A stretch of 64,000 nt of DNA. It comes from Solibacteraceae bacterium (lineage in GTDB: Bacteria > Acidobacteriota > Terriglobia > Bryobacterales > Bryobacteraceae). Position 1 is the stretch's first letter. Every line of letters starts with the position of its first letter. Under the pieces are notes generated by a model, which worked only from the letters and a program-made list of their open reading frames with translations, searched no databases and was not told the origin of the DNA. Location: positions 1 through 64,000 of the forward strand of contig JAJPJX010000214.1 in assembly GCA_021324015.1 (NCBI GenBank), written 5' to 3'. This document shows positions 1 through 8,697 of the stretch, piece by piece. The position numbers were made by a program, and so were the translations under genes.

Positions 1-1
1 A

Positions 2-100
2 AGATCGTACGGCTTCCGTACCTTCCGCATCCTAGAACTCGCGCTCTACCACTCACTTGGCAAACTGCCCGAGCCGCAGCTTACCCATGAATTCTTCTGA
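2..100 (+). mobile_element. C-terminal end of a transposase (left-truncated by the window)
   Basis: An open frame enters from the left edge and stops at 98-100. Its last 32 residues include YGFRTFRILELALYH and LGKLPEPQLTH, which resemble the C-terminal tail of DDE transposases, probably the ISL3-like group. This is recognition from memory of the family, not a search. The catalytic part lies outside the window, so it cannot be said whether the element is intact. I could not identify a terminal inverted repeat in the bases that follow. Confidence 0.5.
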
Positions 101-504
101 CGAGTCCACTATTATGGCCGCCGGCCCTCTTTGCTAGCCGGCTCCGAACCGCCTGAAGCGCTATCAAGCGCCTGAGGGCTGCGACCCGCCCCCTCAGGTG
201 GCGTTGCGGCATTCTGTACTCTTAAGAACGCTCCTGCTTCTCCATAGACCTCGCCATCCCGGATAAAAATCAACAGATTCGCCACAAAGTAAGTATTCGG
301 TTGTACAATCGATGAAGCCAGAATCACGCGAGTGGTTCTGGGAAGACTTGCTGAAGGGTTACATCGTCTCGGAAGCTGAGGGGCGCTTTTTAAAAATCGG
401 AGCGTGTAAGGTTCGGGTCGGGCTCGGCATGCCGCGGCTTCCCGCCAGAGGACCGGTCTATCGGGCGACACGCTGCTCTTCCGAGGCGGGCGAAAGGTAT
501 GCGA
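101..504. other. Gene-poor stretch between transposase tail and first receptor
   Basis: About 400 bases without a gene I can support. Bases 230-400 are poorer in GC than the flanks. A frame starting at 312 opens with a protein-like run (MKPESREWFWEDLLKGY) and then degenerates into the shadow of the receptor frame, so it may be a relic. The receptor promoter must lie here, but I see no convincing -35/-10 pair. Confidence 0.35.
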
Positions 505-3500
505 ATGAGATTGATCCCACGTTGTGTATCAATTTTGTCTTTGGTCTGCATGACGGCGCTCTGGGTCGCCGCGCAGTCCACGTCGGGCTCCATGTCGGGC
601 ACGGTGACCGATCCCAACTCCGCCGTGGTGGCGGGGGCCAAGGTCACCGCCACGCACGAGCCCACCAACCGCCAGTTCAACGCCGTCACCACCGGCGCCG
701 GCCTCTATGTGTTTCCGGACCTGCCGGCCGGGCCCTACACGGTGACCGTGGAACAAACCGGCTTCAAGAAACTGGTGCAGTCCGGCGTCGAAGTGCGGGT
801 CGGCATCCGCCAGACCCTCGATTTGCAGTTGGAGGTCGGCAGCGTGCAACAGAGCGTCGAGGTGACCGCCGCCGCGCCGCTGCTCGAGACCGTCACCGCG
901 CAGCGGGGCGTCAACCTCAGTCCCCGCCTGCTCATGGACCTGCCGATCTACACCGGCGGCCTGCGCAGCGCGGAAGCTTTCCTGGGTTACATGCCGGGCG
1001 TCAATTCCGCTGCCGAGCTGAGCATCGACGGTTCCAATGGCCGCGCCCGCGACGTGATGATCGACGGCGCCAGCCTCACCATCCCGGAATCCGGCGGCAC
1101 CGTCTTCAATTTCCCCGGCTTTGAAGCCTACCAGGAGATGAGCCTGGTGACCGGCACCTATAACGCGGAGTACGGAAGGCTGGGAGGCGGCCTGGAGTTG
1201 ATGGTGAGTAAGTCGGGCACCAACGACGTCCACGGCGCGGCCTTCCTGAACATGCGCCGGGATATCTGGGAAGCCGCCGGCTGGAGCAGCAACTCCGTGC
1301 CCGGGCGGCCGCCCGGGTACCGCCTCAAGGAGCGGTATAACGAGGTCGGGGGAGCGGCGGGCGGCCCGGTCTACATTCCCAAGGTCTACGACGGGCGCAA
1401 CAAGACCTTCTTCTTTTTCAGCATCGCGGAAGATCTCCGGCCGGCCTCCATCCTGCTAGCCACCGGCGAGACGCTTCCCACCACGTTGATGAAGCAGGGC
1501 AATTTCTCGCAGGTGGCGCCCATCTACGATCCCAGCTCCACCGCGGTTGCGAACGGCGTGGCCACGCGCGTCCCGTTTGCCGGCAACCTGGTACCACAAA
1601 GCCGCTGGAGCGGCATCTCCAAGAACATCCTGTCCTACATCCCGGACCCCACCTCGTCGGCAGTGACCGGCAACTACCAGTTCCTGGGCAGCAGCGTGCA
1701 TAGCGACACCATCTGGACCCTGAAGCTGGATCACGCCATCACCCCCAACAACCGCGTGGCCTTCTTCATGACCAAGGAGAACCAGTCGGACAACTCCGTC
1801 GCCAACCTGCCCGGCCCGCTGAGCAACGGGTTGCAGTCTTACCAGCAGCCGGACAATTACCGCGCCAACCACGACCTGGTGATCCGTCCGAACCTCCTCC
1901 TGCACACCACCTTCGGTTTCAGCCGGACGCAGCAGTTCTGGAACAATCCGTTGCAAAACGGCTTCGCCTCCAAGATCGGCCTGCCGCTCAGCGGCGTGGC
2001 CGACGCCACCCCGGTGATCAACTTCGAAACCGACAACCTCACCGGGTGGGGCATGAACCAGGGCAAGGTGAACAACGGGGGCCAGTGGAACTGGACCACC
2101 GAGTTCAATCAGGGCCTGAGCTGGATTCGGGGCAAGCATGAGATCAAGATGGGCTATGACATCCGGCGCCTGCGCACCATTGGCGACGACTGGGCCGGCA
2201 CCAACGGCTTCTACTATTTCTCCCGCGCGCAAACCGCCCTGCCCACGGCTCTGACCACCACCGGAAATGCTTTCGCGAGCTTCCTGCTGGGCGCCGTGGA
2301 TCAGGCCAACGCCACAGCCCAGCCGGTGACCGGTGGGCAGATTCGCTATCAGTACTACGGCGGATACGTTCAGGACACCTGGAGGGTGACGCCTCGCCTG
2401 ACCCTGAATCTGGGCCTGCGCTACGAGGTCCCCGTCGGCTGGTACGACGCCCGCGGGAACTACACTTCACTGAGCCTGAGCATCCCCAACCCCAAGGCCG
2501 GCGGCCTTCCCGGCGCGCTCGAGTTCGCCGGCGCCGGGCCGGGCCGGCAGGGCACCCTGCACCTGTATCCCACCGATTTCTCCGACATTGGCCCGCGCGT
2601 GGGCTTCGCCTACCGCCTGGCCTCCAACACCACGCTGCGCGGCGGCTGGGGTATCTATTACCAGACCCTGGGCAACGGCGGGTGCGGTTGCACCGACGGC
2701 TTCAACGGCTCCTTCTCGCAGATCTCCAACGGCGTGGATGCCGCGTTCCTGTGGGACCAGGGAGGCGTGCAGCCGCCGCCGGGCTTCAAGCATCCTCCGG
2801 TGATCGATCCCAGCTACGATAACTTCAACAGCAACATCTACCGCATGGGTCCCAACTTCGGCAAGGCGCCCCGCGTGTACAACTACAGCTTCACCATCCA
2901 GCACGAGGTGCATCATTACCTCCTGGAGGCGGCCTGGGTCGGCATGCGCGGCAACGGCCTGGCTTCCACGGTGTTCCTCAACCAGTTGCCCACCAGCTAC
3001 CTGTCTCTAGGTCCGCTGCTCGCCAAAAACATCAACGACCCGGCGGTGGTGGCGGCCGGCTTCAAGGAGCCGTTCCCCGGCTTCGCCGCCGGCTGGAAGG
3101 GCGGCGCCACGCTGGCCCAGGCGCTGCGTCCCTACCCGCAGTTCGGCACCCTGTACGACGCCAACGCGGGCGTCGGCAAGCTCTGGTACGACTCACTGCA
3201 AACCAGCATCCAGCACCGCTTCGGCAACCTCACCCTCCAGGGCTCCTACGTATTCTCGAAGAACCTGGACCTGATGACGTACCGCCAGATCTTCACCAAC
3301 TCGCAGGTGAACGCGCAGGATTCCTACAACATCCCCGAAGCCAAGTCGTACTCGCCGTTCGACTACACGCACGTGTTCAACCTGCTGACCGCCTTCGAGC
3401 TGCCCTTCGGCCGCGGCAAGCGGTTTCTCAGTTCCGCCGGCCGGCTGACCAACCTGATCGTGGGTGGCTGGGTGCTCTCCGGCGCGCAGCAATACCGCAG

Positions 3501-3951
3501 CGGTTCGCTGGTTCAGGTCTCCACGCCGGGCAATCCGCTCGGGAACGGAGCGCTGTTCACCCCGCTGACCAAGGCGAACGTGACGGGCAACCCCATCCGC
3601 ACGGGCGTCTCGCGCACGGCTCTGGATCCGAACAATCCCAACGTGCGCTGGTTCAACTACGGCAGCAACGCTCCCTTCACAGTGGCGCCGGCCTACACGC
3701 TCGGCAACGCCGCCTTCTATTACGGCGATTTCCGGAACCCGCCCTTCCTGAACGAGAACCTGTCCATCCAGAAGAACTTCTTCATTTGGGAATCGGTGCG
3801 TTTCCAGTACCGCGCGGACATGATCAATCTGTTCAACCGCACGGATTTCGGCAACATCAACGGCGTGGTGGGCAGTCCCAACTTCGGCCGCGCGCAGGGC
3901 GTGCAGGACGGCCCGCGCCTCATCACCATGGGTCTCAGGCTGGAGTTCTAG
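505..3951 (+). CDS. Oar-like TonB-dependent outer-membrane receptor with carboxypeptidase-regulatory domain
   Basis: The product (about 1148 aa) has a signal peptide ending near WVAAQS. A carboxypeptidase regulatory-like beta-sandwich (about residues 27-105) follows, with the usual GTVTDPNSAVV and GLYVFPDLPAGPY stretches. Then come a plug-like region (ending near YNAEYGRLGGG) and a long beta-barrel. It ends in a terminal phenylalanine (GLRLEF), typical of outer-membrane barrels. Acidobacteria carry many such proteins, thought to import large ligands or oligosaccharides; the ligand is unknown. The ATG at 505 has AAAGG seven bases upstream and is preferred over the in-frame ATG at 499. No SusD or TonB partner is nearby. 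It sits just after a transposase remnant. Confidence 0.85.
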   Translation: MRLIPRCVSILSLVCMTALWVAAQSTSGSMSGTVTDPNSAVVAGAKVTATHEPTNRQFNAVTTGAGLYVFPDLPAGPYTVTVEQTGFKKLVQSGVEVRVGIRQTLDLQLEVGSVQQSVEVTAAAPLLETVTAQRGVNLSPRLLMDLPIYTGGLRSAEAFLGYMPGVNSAAELSIDGSNGRARDVMIDGASLTIPESGGTVFNFPGFEAYQEMSLVTGTYNAEYGRLGGGLELMVSKSGTNDVHGAAFLNMRRDIWEAAGWSSNSVPGRPPGYRLKERYNEVGGAAGGPVYIPKVYDGRNKTFFFFSIAEDLRPASILLATGETLPTTLMKQGNFSQVAPIYDPSSTAVANGVATRVPFAGNLVPQSRWSGISKNILSYIPDPTSSAVTGNYQFLGSSVHSDTIWTLKLDHAITPNNRVAFFMTKENQSDNSVANLPGPLSNGLQSYQQPDNYRANHDLVIRPNLLLHTTFGFSRTQQFWNNPLQNGFASKIGLPLSGVADATPVINFETDNLTGWGMNQGKVNNGGQWNWTTEFNQGLSWIRGKHEIKMGYDIRRLRTIGDDWAGTNGFYYFSRAQTALPTALTTTGNAFASFLLGAVDQANATAQPVTGGQIRYQYYGGYVQDTWRVTPRLTLNLGLRYEVPVGWYDARGNYTSLSLSIPNPKAGGLPGALEFAGAGPGRQGTLHLYPTDFSDIGPRVGFAYRLASNTTLRGGWGIYYQTLGNGGCGCTDGFNGSFSQISNGVDAAFLWDQGGVQPPPGFKHPPVIDPSYDNFNSNIYRMGPNFGKAPRVYNYSFTIQHEVHHYLLEAAWVGMRGNGLASTVFLNQLPTSYLSLGPLLAKNINDPAVVAAGFKEPFPGFAAGWKGGATLAQALRPYPQFGTLYDANAGVGKLWYDSLQTSIQHRFGNLTLQGSYVFSKNLDLMTYRQIFTNSQVNAQDSYNIPEAKSYSPFDYTHVFNLLTAFELPFGRGKRFLSSAGRLTNLIVGGWVLSGAQQYRSGSLVQVSTPGNPLGNGALFTPLTKANVTGNPIRTGVSRTALDPNNPNVRWFNYGSNAPFTVAPAYTLGNAAFYYGDFRNPPFLNENLSIQKNFFIWESVRFQYRADMINLFNRTDFGNINGVVGSPNFGRAQGVQDGPRLITMGLRLEF

Positions 3952-4016
3952 CGCGGAAACTCGCGGCCCGGTGCGTTGCCGGATCACCCCCGGCCATCAC
4001 CGGGCCGCCGCCCCGT

Positions 4017-4496
4017 TCACAAGGTCAGCCGAATATAGATCGCCCCTGCCGTGGCCGGCTCGGCGTAAGGTCCGGTGCGCTCGAACCCCATCCGCTCGTA
4101 CATCGCGACCGCCCGTTCCATCACAGGCATCGTGTCGCCCACCATCTCCGCGTATCCCGCGGAACGTGCTTCGGCGATCACCCATTCCAGGAGCGCCCTG
4201 CCTATACCTTGGCTACGGAACCGGGGCCTCACATACAGGCGTTTGGCTTCGCACCGCGTCGCGTCTATCGGGCGGAGCGCTACACATCCGGCAGGCGCAC
4301 CGCTGACGAGGGCCAATGCGAGGCGTCCTTGGGGCGGCGCGTACTTGCCGGGTAGGGTCGCCAACTCCGAATCGAAATTCTGGAAGCAGGGAGTGAAGCC
4401 GAATGAATCCCAATACTTCTGGAAAAGCGCCTTCACCGCGTCTAAGCCGTCTGCGCAGGTCACAGGCACGATCTTCAGGTCAGCAGGGACTGCCAT
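4017..4496 (-). CDS. GNAT-family N-acetyltransferase
   Basis: The 159-aa product is a single GNAT domain. The acetyl-CoA binding loop is seen as RSQGIGRALLEW (about residues 93-104), after the strand RLYVRP, and the C-terminal helix/strand reads AVAMYERMGF, as usual in the fold. It should transfer an acetyl group from acetyl-CoA to an amine; the substrate cannot be inferred. It lies downstream of the two ABC permeases on the same strand, but a 138-base gap with inverted repeats suggests its own transcript. Confidence 0.85.
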   Translation of the reverse strand: MAVPADLKIVPVTCADGLDAVKALFQKYWDSFGFTPCFQNFDSELATLPGKYAPPQGRLALALVSGAPAGCVALRPIDATRCEAKRLYVRPRFRSQGIGRALLEWVIAEARSAGYAEMVGDTMPVMERAVAMYERMGFERTGPYAEPATAGAIYIRLTL

Positions 4497-4570
4497 ATCG
4501 GTCTCGCTGAATCTCCTCTCGAATCACCCGCCGCGGCGTTTCCTGCGGCAACTCGCGCGTGCATGCAAAT

Positions 4571-4589
4571 TGTACAATTCGTTTGTACA
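4571..4589. promoter_or_regulatory. Inverted repeat upstream of the GNAT gene
   Basis: TGTACAA and TTGTACA form perfect 7-base arms separated by 5 bases, 75 bases upstream of the GNAT start. A second, shorter inverted repeat (TGTTCC-gcc-GGAACA) lies at 4614-4628, close to the end of the permease gene. The first has the size of a dimeric repressor site. No T-tract follows either, so neither looks like an intrinsic terminator. Their function is inference only. Confidence 0.35.
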
Positions 4590-4634
4590 TCCAAGGAGCG
4601 GCCGGCGGGGGCGTGTTCCGCCGGAACATATGTG

Positions 4635-5381
4635 TTAGAAGTCTTGCCTTTCGGTGAGCACGGCGGCGTAAGCGACCAAAGCCGCCGTGATCGCCACGGC
4701 CCCGGCCAGGACCGTCCAGGGCAAAGGCCCGACCAACAGATCGGTGCGCGGGTCGAAGTAGGCCATCCCGGTTCCATTCATGATGTAGTGTATGTGCAAG
4801 GGATATGGCCTGAGCGGGGGAAGGCGCGCGACCAAAGGGTAGATGAAAAACACCGCGAGGGAAACTGCCAGTGCCGAGTACTCGCTGGTGAAGATGACCG
4901 ATGACAGGAACGCGGCGGCAAATACAACCGATCCGAAACTTACCCAAAGCAGGCTGAACTGCAAGGATTGAGACAAAGGATAGGATTCTCCCACGAAAGG
5001 AGAAAGCCCAGGTACCAGAATCACGGGAAGCAGGGAAAGCGCCAGGATCTCAGCCAGGCCTACCGCCGCCCTGACTCCCGTGAGACGCCCTCGGCTGACC
5101 GGGAGCATCAGTGTGAAGCCCGTGGAGCCATGCGCCCGTTCCCGCTGCAACCCTCCCAACCCCAGCACGAGCGCGAGCACGAGGAACGTTCCTCTCGCGA
5201 AGCCTCCATAGATCCGCAGATAGATATAACCGGCGTATGAACTCAACGGAGCACTGGTTGCGTGCAGTTGGGCGCGGAACATCCTCTCGAAGAGGACGGC
5301 TGCGGTGCAAATTCCGCTCAACACGAGCGCACTGATCAGAAATCGCAGTTCGTTCTCGCGCCACGTTTTGTACCAGAGCAT
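4635..5381 (-). CDS. ABC-2 type transporter permease (second copy)
   Basis: The 248-aa product is a hydrophobic integral membrane protein with about six membrane segments. It opens with MLWYKTWRENELRFLIS, the same layout as its upstream neighbour (MLCYKMWRETRTRLLIS), so the two are tandem paralogues. The shared loop ERAHGS(T)GFTL(M)LPVSRGRLTGVRAAVGLAE is typical of ABC-2 permeases fed by a GntR-linked ATPase. It probably pairs with the upstream permease as a heterodimer driven by the ATPase at 6146-7057. The gap to the upstream gene is 27 bases. The substrate is unknown. Confidence 0.8.
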   Translation of the reverse strand: MLWYKTWRENELRFLISALVLSGICTAAVLFERMFRAQLHATSAPLSSYAGYIYLRIYGGFARGTFLVLALVLGLGGLQRERAHGSTGFTLMLPVSRGRLTGVRAAVGLAEILALSLLPVILVPGLSPFVGESYPLSQSLQFSLLWVSFGSVVFAAAFLSSVIFTSEYSALAVSLAVFFIYPLVARLPPLRPYPLHIHYIMNGTGMAYFDPRTDLLVGPLPWTVLAGAVAITAALVAYAAVLTERQDF

Positions 5382-5408
5382 CGAAACTTTCTCCTTTTTG
5401 CGCTGGAA

Positions 5409-6149
5409 TCAATAGTCCCGCCGCTGCGAGAGCCGGGCGGCGATGATCACAAATCCCACCGCAATCGCCGGCAAGATGAGCAGCGGCAGCCCGGGGAGCG
5501 GTCCTACCAGGAGGTGGTCGGCGGAGTTGAAATAGGGCATTTCCGCGCCGCTCATGATCTTGAAGAAGTTGAGCCACGGAATCCGCTGGAGCGGCGTGAT
5601 ATTGACCGCCGCCGAGTAGAACATCATGGAAAGAAAGCAGACGATCCAAGCGGAATATTCTTCGGCGCAGATGCCCGACAACAAAACGGACGTGCCGAAC
5701 AGGACTGCCCCGCCCATGGTCCAAAGAACGCTGAATCGCAGCGCCTGGGTCAGTTGGTAGGATTCACCCACCTGCGGCGACAAGGCCCCGAGCATGACGG
5801 CAGGCATAAGAGCCAGGAGAGCCACCTCGGCCAGCCCAACTGCGGCGCGCACGAACGTCAACCGGCAGCGGCTGACGGGTAGTGAAAGCGTGAATCCGGC
5901 TGTTCCATGCGCGCGCTCCTGCAAAATGCCGCCGCCCCCCAGCACGATCACCAGGATGAGAAAGAAATCCCGGACGTAGCCTTTGTAGACGGCCTTCCAG
6001 ATGTACGCGGCATAGCTGAGCGGCGGATCCGCGTGAGCGCGGTTGCCTTTCTGGGTGAGAACGATGGCCAAACACACCCAGGCCAGCGCGGTTGCGCTGA
6101 TCAGCAGGCGCGTGCGCGTCTCGCGCCACATCTTGTAGCAGAGCATCAC
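5409..6149 (-). CDS. ABC-2 type transporter permease (first copy)
   Basis: The 246-aa membrane protein has about six hydrophobic helices and is paralogous to the next gene. The cytoplasmic loop after the second helix reads GGGGILQERAHGTAGFTL, with LPVSRCRLTFVRA following. Its start overlaps the stop of the ATPase gene by four bases (ATGA), indicating translational coupling. With the neighbouring ATPase and repressor it forms a compact export or stress-response transporter. YtrA-type systems of this layout in Firmicutes respond to cell-wall-active compounds, but that role is only an analogy here. Confidence 0.82.
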   Translation of the reverse strand: MMLCYKMWRETRTRLLISATALAWVCLAIVLTQKGNRAHADPPLSYAAYIWKAVYKGYVRDFFLILVIVLGGGGILQERAHGTAGFTLSLPVSRCRLTFVRAAVGLAEVALLALMPAVMLGALSPQVGESYQLTQALRFSVLWTMGGAVLFGTSVLLSGICAEEYSAWIVCFLSMMFYSAAVNITPLQRIPWLNFFKIMSGAEMPYFNSADHLLVGPLPGLPLLILPAIAVGFVIIAARLSQRRDY

Positions 6150-7057
6150 CGTGCCTCCGCGGGCGCATCGGTTCGGACAGCATCCAGGAAGATCTCGCGC
6201 AAACTCACCGGTTCAACCTCAACCGAGACTGCGGAAAGGCTCCGCGCACGTTCCACGATAGCGTCCGCATTGCGGCTCGCGAGCACGGTGATCTGGCGTC
6301 CGCTGGCTCGCACCCTTTCCACCCCAGGGAGTCGAAATTCCGCTTCGGGCGGCCGCGCAGGAAAGCCGGCCGTGACGCGCCGGTAATTCTCCCGCAGATG
6401 GTCGAGCGAAACGTCGAGCACCAGCCTGCCGCGCTCGATAATGAGGATGGAATCGGCAATCCTTTCCACTTCGGCCAGTTGGTGAGAAGAGAAGAACACG
6501 GTAGTGCCCTCCGCGGCGATACCGGTCAACATTTGAAGCAGTTCTTCGATCGACACGGGATCCAGCCCTTCGGTGGGCTCGTCGAGAATCAGCAGCGCCG
6601 GCCTGCGGGAGAGCGCCAGCAACAGCGCCAGTTTGGTTCGCATGCCCTTGGAGAGCGCCTTCACTTTGCGGCGGAGCGGCAGTTGATACATCCTTAAAAG
6701 ACGCTGTTCGATGTCCGGCCGCCAATCGGGATAGAAAGAACTTGTGAATCGCACCAACTGCTCGACGGTCATGTAGGCGTACAATCCCTTTTCTTCTCCG
6801 ATATAGGCGGTCCGGCGGCGAATCAGAAGACTTTGCTTCGGATCGTCAATCCGGTGCCCAAGCACCATTCCGCTCCCAGCCGTTGGTTTGATCATGCCGA
6901 GCAGCATCCTGATCGTGCTGCTCTTGCCGGCGCCATTGCGCCCCAGGAATCCCGTGATGCTAGGCCCGCGTATCTGGAAACTGAGGGCATGAACGGCATC
7001 CACATCGCCATAGCGCTTGGCTAAGGCATGCGTCTCGATCACGTTGTCGCTGGTCAT
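6146..7057 (-). CDS. ABC transporter ATP-binding protein
   Basis: The product (303 aa from the chosen start) is a complete nucleotide-binding domain. It has Walker A GRNGAGKSS, a signature-like LSKGMRTKLALLLAL, Walker B LLILDEP and the switch histidine in FFSSHQLAEVE. A C-terminal extension of about 90 residues is common in ATPases paired with ABC-2 permeases. I chose the ATG giving MTSDNVIETHALAKRYG because the longer frame runs back into the repressor gene. The gap to the GntR stop is seven bases, so the four genes form one operon. Confidence 0.88.
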   Translation of the reverse strand: MTSDNVIETHALAKRYGDVDAVHALSFQIRGPSITGFLGRNGAGKSSTIRMLLGMIKPTAGSGMVLGHRIDDPKQSLLIRRRTAYIGEEKGLYAYMTVEQLVRFTSSFYPDWRPDIEQRLLRMYQLPLRRKVKALSKGMRTKLALLLALSRRPALLILDEPTEGLDPVSIEELLQMLTGIAAEGTTVFFSSHQLAEVERIADSILIIERGRLVLDVSLDHLRENYRRVTAGFPARPPEAEFRLPGVERVRASGRQITVLASRNADAIVERARSLSAVSVEVEPVSLREIFLDAVRTDAPAEAR

Positions 7058-7064
7058 CGTTTCC

Positions 7065-7460
7065 TCAGAGCCGCGGCGGAAGATCGTGCGGAAACAGGAC
7101 TTCCGCCTCAAAAAGGCGAAAGATCTCTTCGTTGGACAGGCCCTCCGCCTGCAAGCTGTTGACTAATTCCCGCACGCGCTGCTGCGCGGCGCGCACTCTG
7201 TCGGCGCGCGACTTCACGCCTCGCTTCGCCGAGATGTAAGCGCCGGAACCATGCCGCAATTCCAGCAAGCCTTCATGTTCGAGTTCGGTGTAAGCCTTGG
7301 CGACCGTATTGTGGCTGACGACGAGTTCTTCGGCGAGAGTCCGAATACCCGGCATGAGGTCGCCATCCTGGAGGACGCCGGTAGCGACCGCGTGCCGGAC
7401 CTGCTGCATCAACTGCAGGTACAACGGCTGTCCCGACGAAGGATTCAGTTTGAAAATCAC
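7065..7460 (-). CDS. GntR-family transcriptional repressor, short YtrA type
   Basis: The product is 131 aa with a GTG start (VIFKLNPSSGQPLYLQL). It has the winged-helix DNA-binding domain of GntR regulators: GDLMPGIRTLAEELVVSHNTVAKAY followed by the wing LLELRHGSGAYIS. A short helical C-terminal tail replaces a ligand-binding domain, as in the YtrA subgroup. The longer reading frame upstream is discarded because a promoter and operator overlap that region. As first gene of an ABC operon it should repress its own operon; the inducing signal cannot be inferred. Confidence 0.85.
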   Translation of the reverse strand: MIFKLNPSSGQPLYLQLMQQVRHAVATGVLQDGDLMPGIRTLAEELVVSHNTVAKAYTELEHEGLLELRHGSGAYISAKRGVKSRADRVRAAQQRVRELVNSLQAEGLSNEEIFRLFEAEVLFPHDLPPRL

Positions 7461-7462
7461 CG

Positions 7463-7507
7463 AACTGTACCACTGATAGGATACAGTTGTACTCTTCGGC
7501 TTGTCAA
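7463..7507 (-). promoter_or_regulatory. Promoter and palindromic operator of the GntR-ABC operon
   Basis: On the minus strand a perfect -35 (TTGACA, 7502-7507) is followed after 18 bases by TATCCT (-10, 7478-7483). A palindrome AACTGTA-12-TACAGTT (7463-7469 and 7482-7488) overlaps the -10 and the predicted transcription start. This position suits autorepression by the GntR protein. Transcription would begin only about ten bases before the GTG start, so the message is nearly leaderless. No Shine-Dalgarno sequence is evident. Confidence 0.65.
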
Positions 7508-7539
7508 GCCTGCAGCCCACACAGCGCCCTTGCCGGGCC

Positions 7540-7599
7540 CTATTCGTGCCGCAAAGCCACCACCGGTGTAACTTTGGTGGCGCGACGGGCGGGTAGCGC
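7540..7599 (-). pseudogene. Relic of the C-terminus of an ADOP/MacB-type permease
   Basis: On the minus strand the codons just before the stop at 7540-7542 read LPARRATKVTPVVALRHE. This is the hallmark end of the large MacB/FtsX-like ADOP permeases abundant in Acidobacteria. Upstream of these about 20 codons the frame no longer encodes the hydrophobic helix expected before this motif, so only the tail survives. It lies between the GntR operon promoter and the patatin gene, about 30 bases upstream of the -35 element. Confidence 0.6.
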
Positions 7600-7720
7600 A
7601 GGCCCTGGAACAGTACCGGCATGCCGCCTGCCTCCCGGCGCCGAGGCATGCCGGCCCGGCGCCTTGCAGAATAGCAGGGAAGCCGCCGGGGCGATGAACC
7701 CGGTTATCCTGATGCAGACG

Positions 7721-8689
7721 CTATGCGCGCAGGGGCTGCTCCTGCGGCGAGGCGTTGTGCGGAGGCAGGATCCGGGTGGCCTGCTCCAGAACCAGCCACT
7801 GCCGGATGGCGGGAAGCGCTGCCTGCGCCGCCTGCTCGCCGGCCTCGATCAGCCGGTCGGCACTCTCGAACCCGTCCCATCCCACGCCCTGTACGTGCGG
7901 CGTAATCACCACGTCGGACAGCCGGCGCCAATCTCCTTCGGCGCGCCGCTGCATGATCTGGAAGCAGCGGTTCACCACCGCGAACATGTTGGGAGGCGGG
8001 GCAGCGGCAACCTCGAGGGGCAGGTTTACCGCCACCACCCGAGTAGCCCCCAAGTCCCGCGTCATGGCCGCGGGAATTTCCATGCTCATGGCCCCATCCA
8101 CCAGCAGGCGGTTCTGATAAGGCACCGGCTGGAACAGCCCGGGGTAGGAACAACTGGCGCGGATCGGCAGAATCACGTCGCCGCTGTCCCGGAACAGTAC
8201 GGCTTCCCCGGAGAGCAGGTCGGTGGCCACCACCCCCAACGGAATGCGCATCTCCTCGAAGCGGTCATGCTTCAGCAGACGGCGCAGGAACTTGGCCATC
8301 CGGTCGCTCCCCGCGAAGCCCAGGCGCGCGATGGTCCAACGGGCCACGTCGCCGAAGCGCATGGAGCGCGCCATGGCGGCGATCTCTTCGGACGAGGCGC
8401 CGCTGGCATAGGCGGCGGCCACCATGGAGCCGGCGCTCACTCCGGCAATGCAAGCAATTGGAATTCCGGCACGCTCGAACGCCCGCAGCACTCCGATGTG
8501 CGCGATCCCGCGGGCAAATCCGCCCCCCAAAGCCAAACCGACGCGCGCAGCCCCTTCCTGTGGCGCTTGTGCGGGCGATCTCCACCGCCTGCGCAGCGCC
8601 GGCCACCATCCCGCCAGCCTCCGCCCGGTCTCCACGCCCCCTCCTCGGCGCCATTCTCCGTCAACCTCCGCGGAGGAATGGTCTACCAT
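7721..8689 (-). CDS. Patatin-like phospholipase (RssA/NTE type)
   Basis: The 322-aa product is a patatin-fold serine hydrolase. It has the oxyanion glycine loop LALGGGFARGIAHIGVL (about residues 52-68), the nucleophile elbow GVSAGS and the catalytic aspartate in LLVDGAMS. Such enzymes cleave acyl esters of phospholipids or lysophospholipids with a Ser-Asp dyad. The first 45 residues are arginine-rich and low-complexity, and no clear ribosome-binding site precedes the start, so translation may begin further in. Its start lies only eight bases from that of the divergent deacetylase gene. Confidence 0.85.
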   Translation of the reverse strand: MVDHSSAEVDGEWRRGGGVETGRRLAGWWPALRRRWRSPAQAPQEGAARVGLALGGGFARGIAHIGVLRAFERAGIPIACIAGVSAGSMVAAAYASGASSEEIAAMARSMRFGDVARWTIARLGFAGSDRMAKFLRRLLKHDRFEEMRIPLGVVATDLLSGEAVLFRDSGDVILPIRASCSYPGLFQPVPYQNRLLVDGAMSMEIPAAMTRDLGATRVVAVNLPLEVAAAPPPNMFAVVNRCFQIMQRRAEGDWRRLSDVVITPHVQGVGWDGFESADRLIEAGEQAAQAALPAIRQWLVLEQATRILPPHNASPQEQPLRA

Positions 8690-8697
8690 TAAGTCAG

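Noticed and set aside
112-471. Minus-strand open frame of 119 codons in the left spacer
   Set aside because: Basic, low-complexity composition, no domain, no ribosome-binding site; typical random frame in GC-rich DNA.
312-1124. Plus-strand frame beginning with a protein-like stretch at 312
   Set aside because: After about 40 codons it becomes the out-of-frame shadow of the receptor gene (Arg/His-rich). Only the first part might be a relic, so it is mentioned in the spacer entry and not called a gene.
7619-7653. Two copies of GGCATGCCG 26 bases apart
   Set aside because: Short, self-complementary and GC-rich; likely chance, with no promoter or gene relation.
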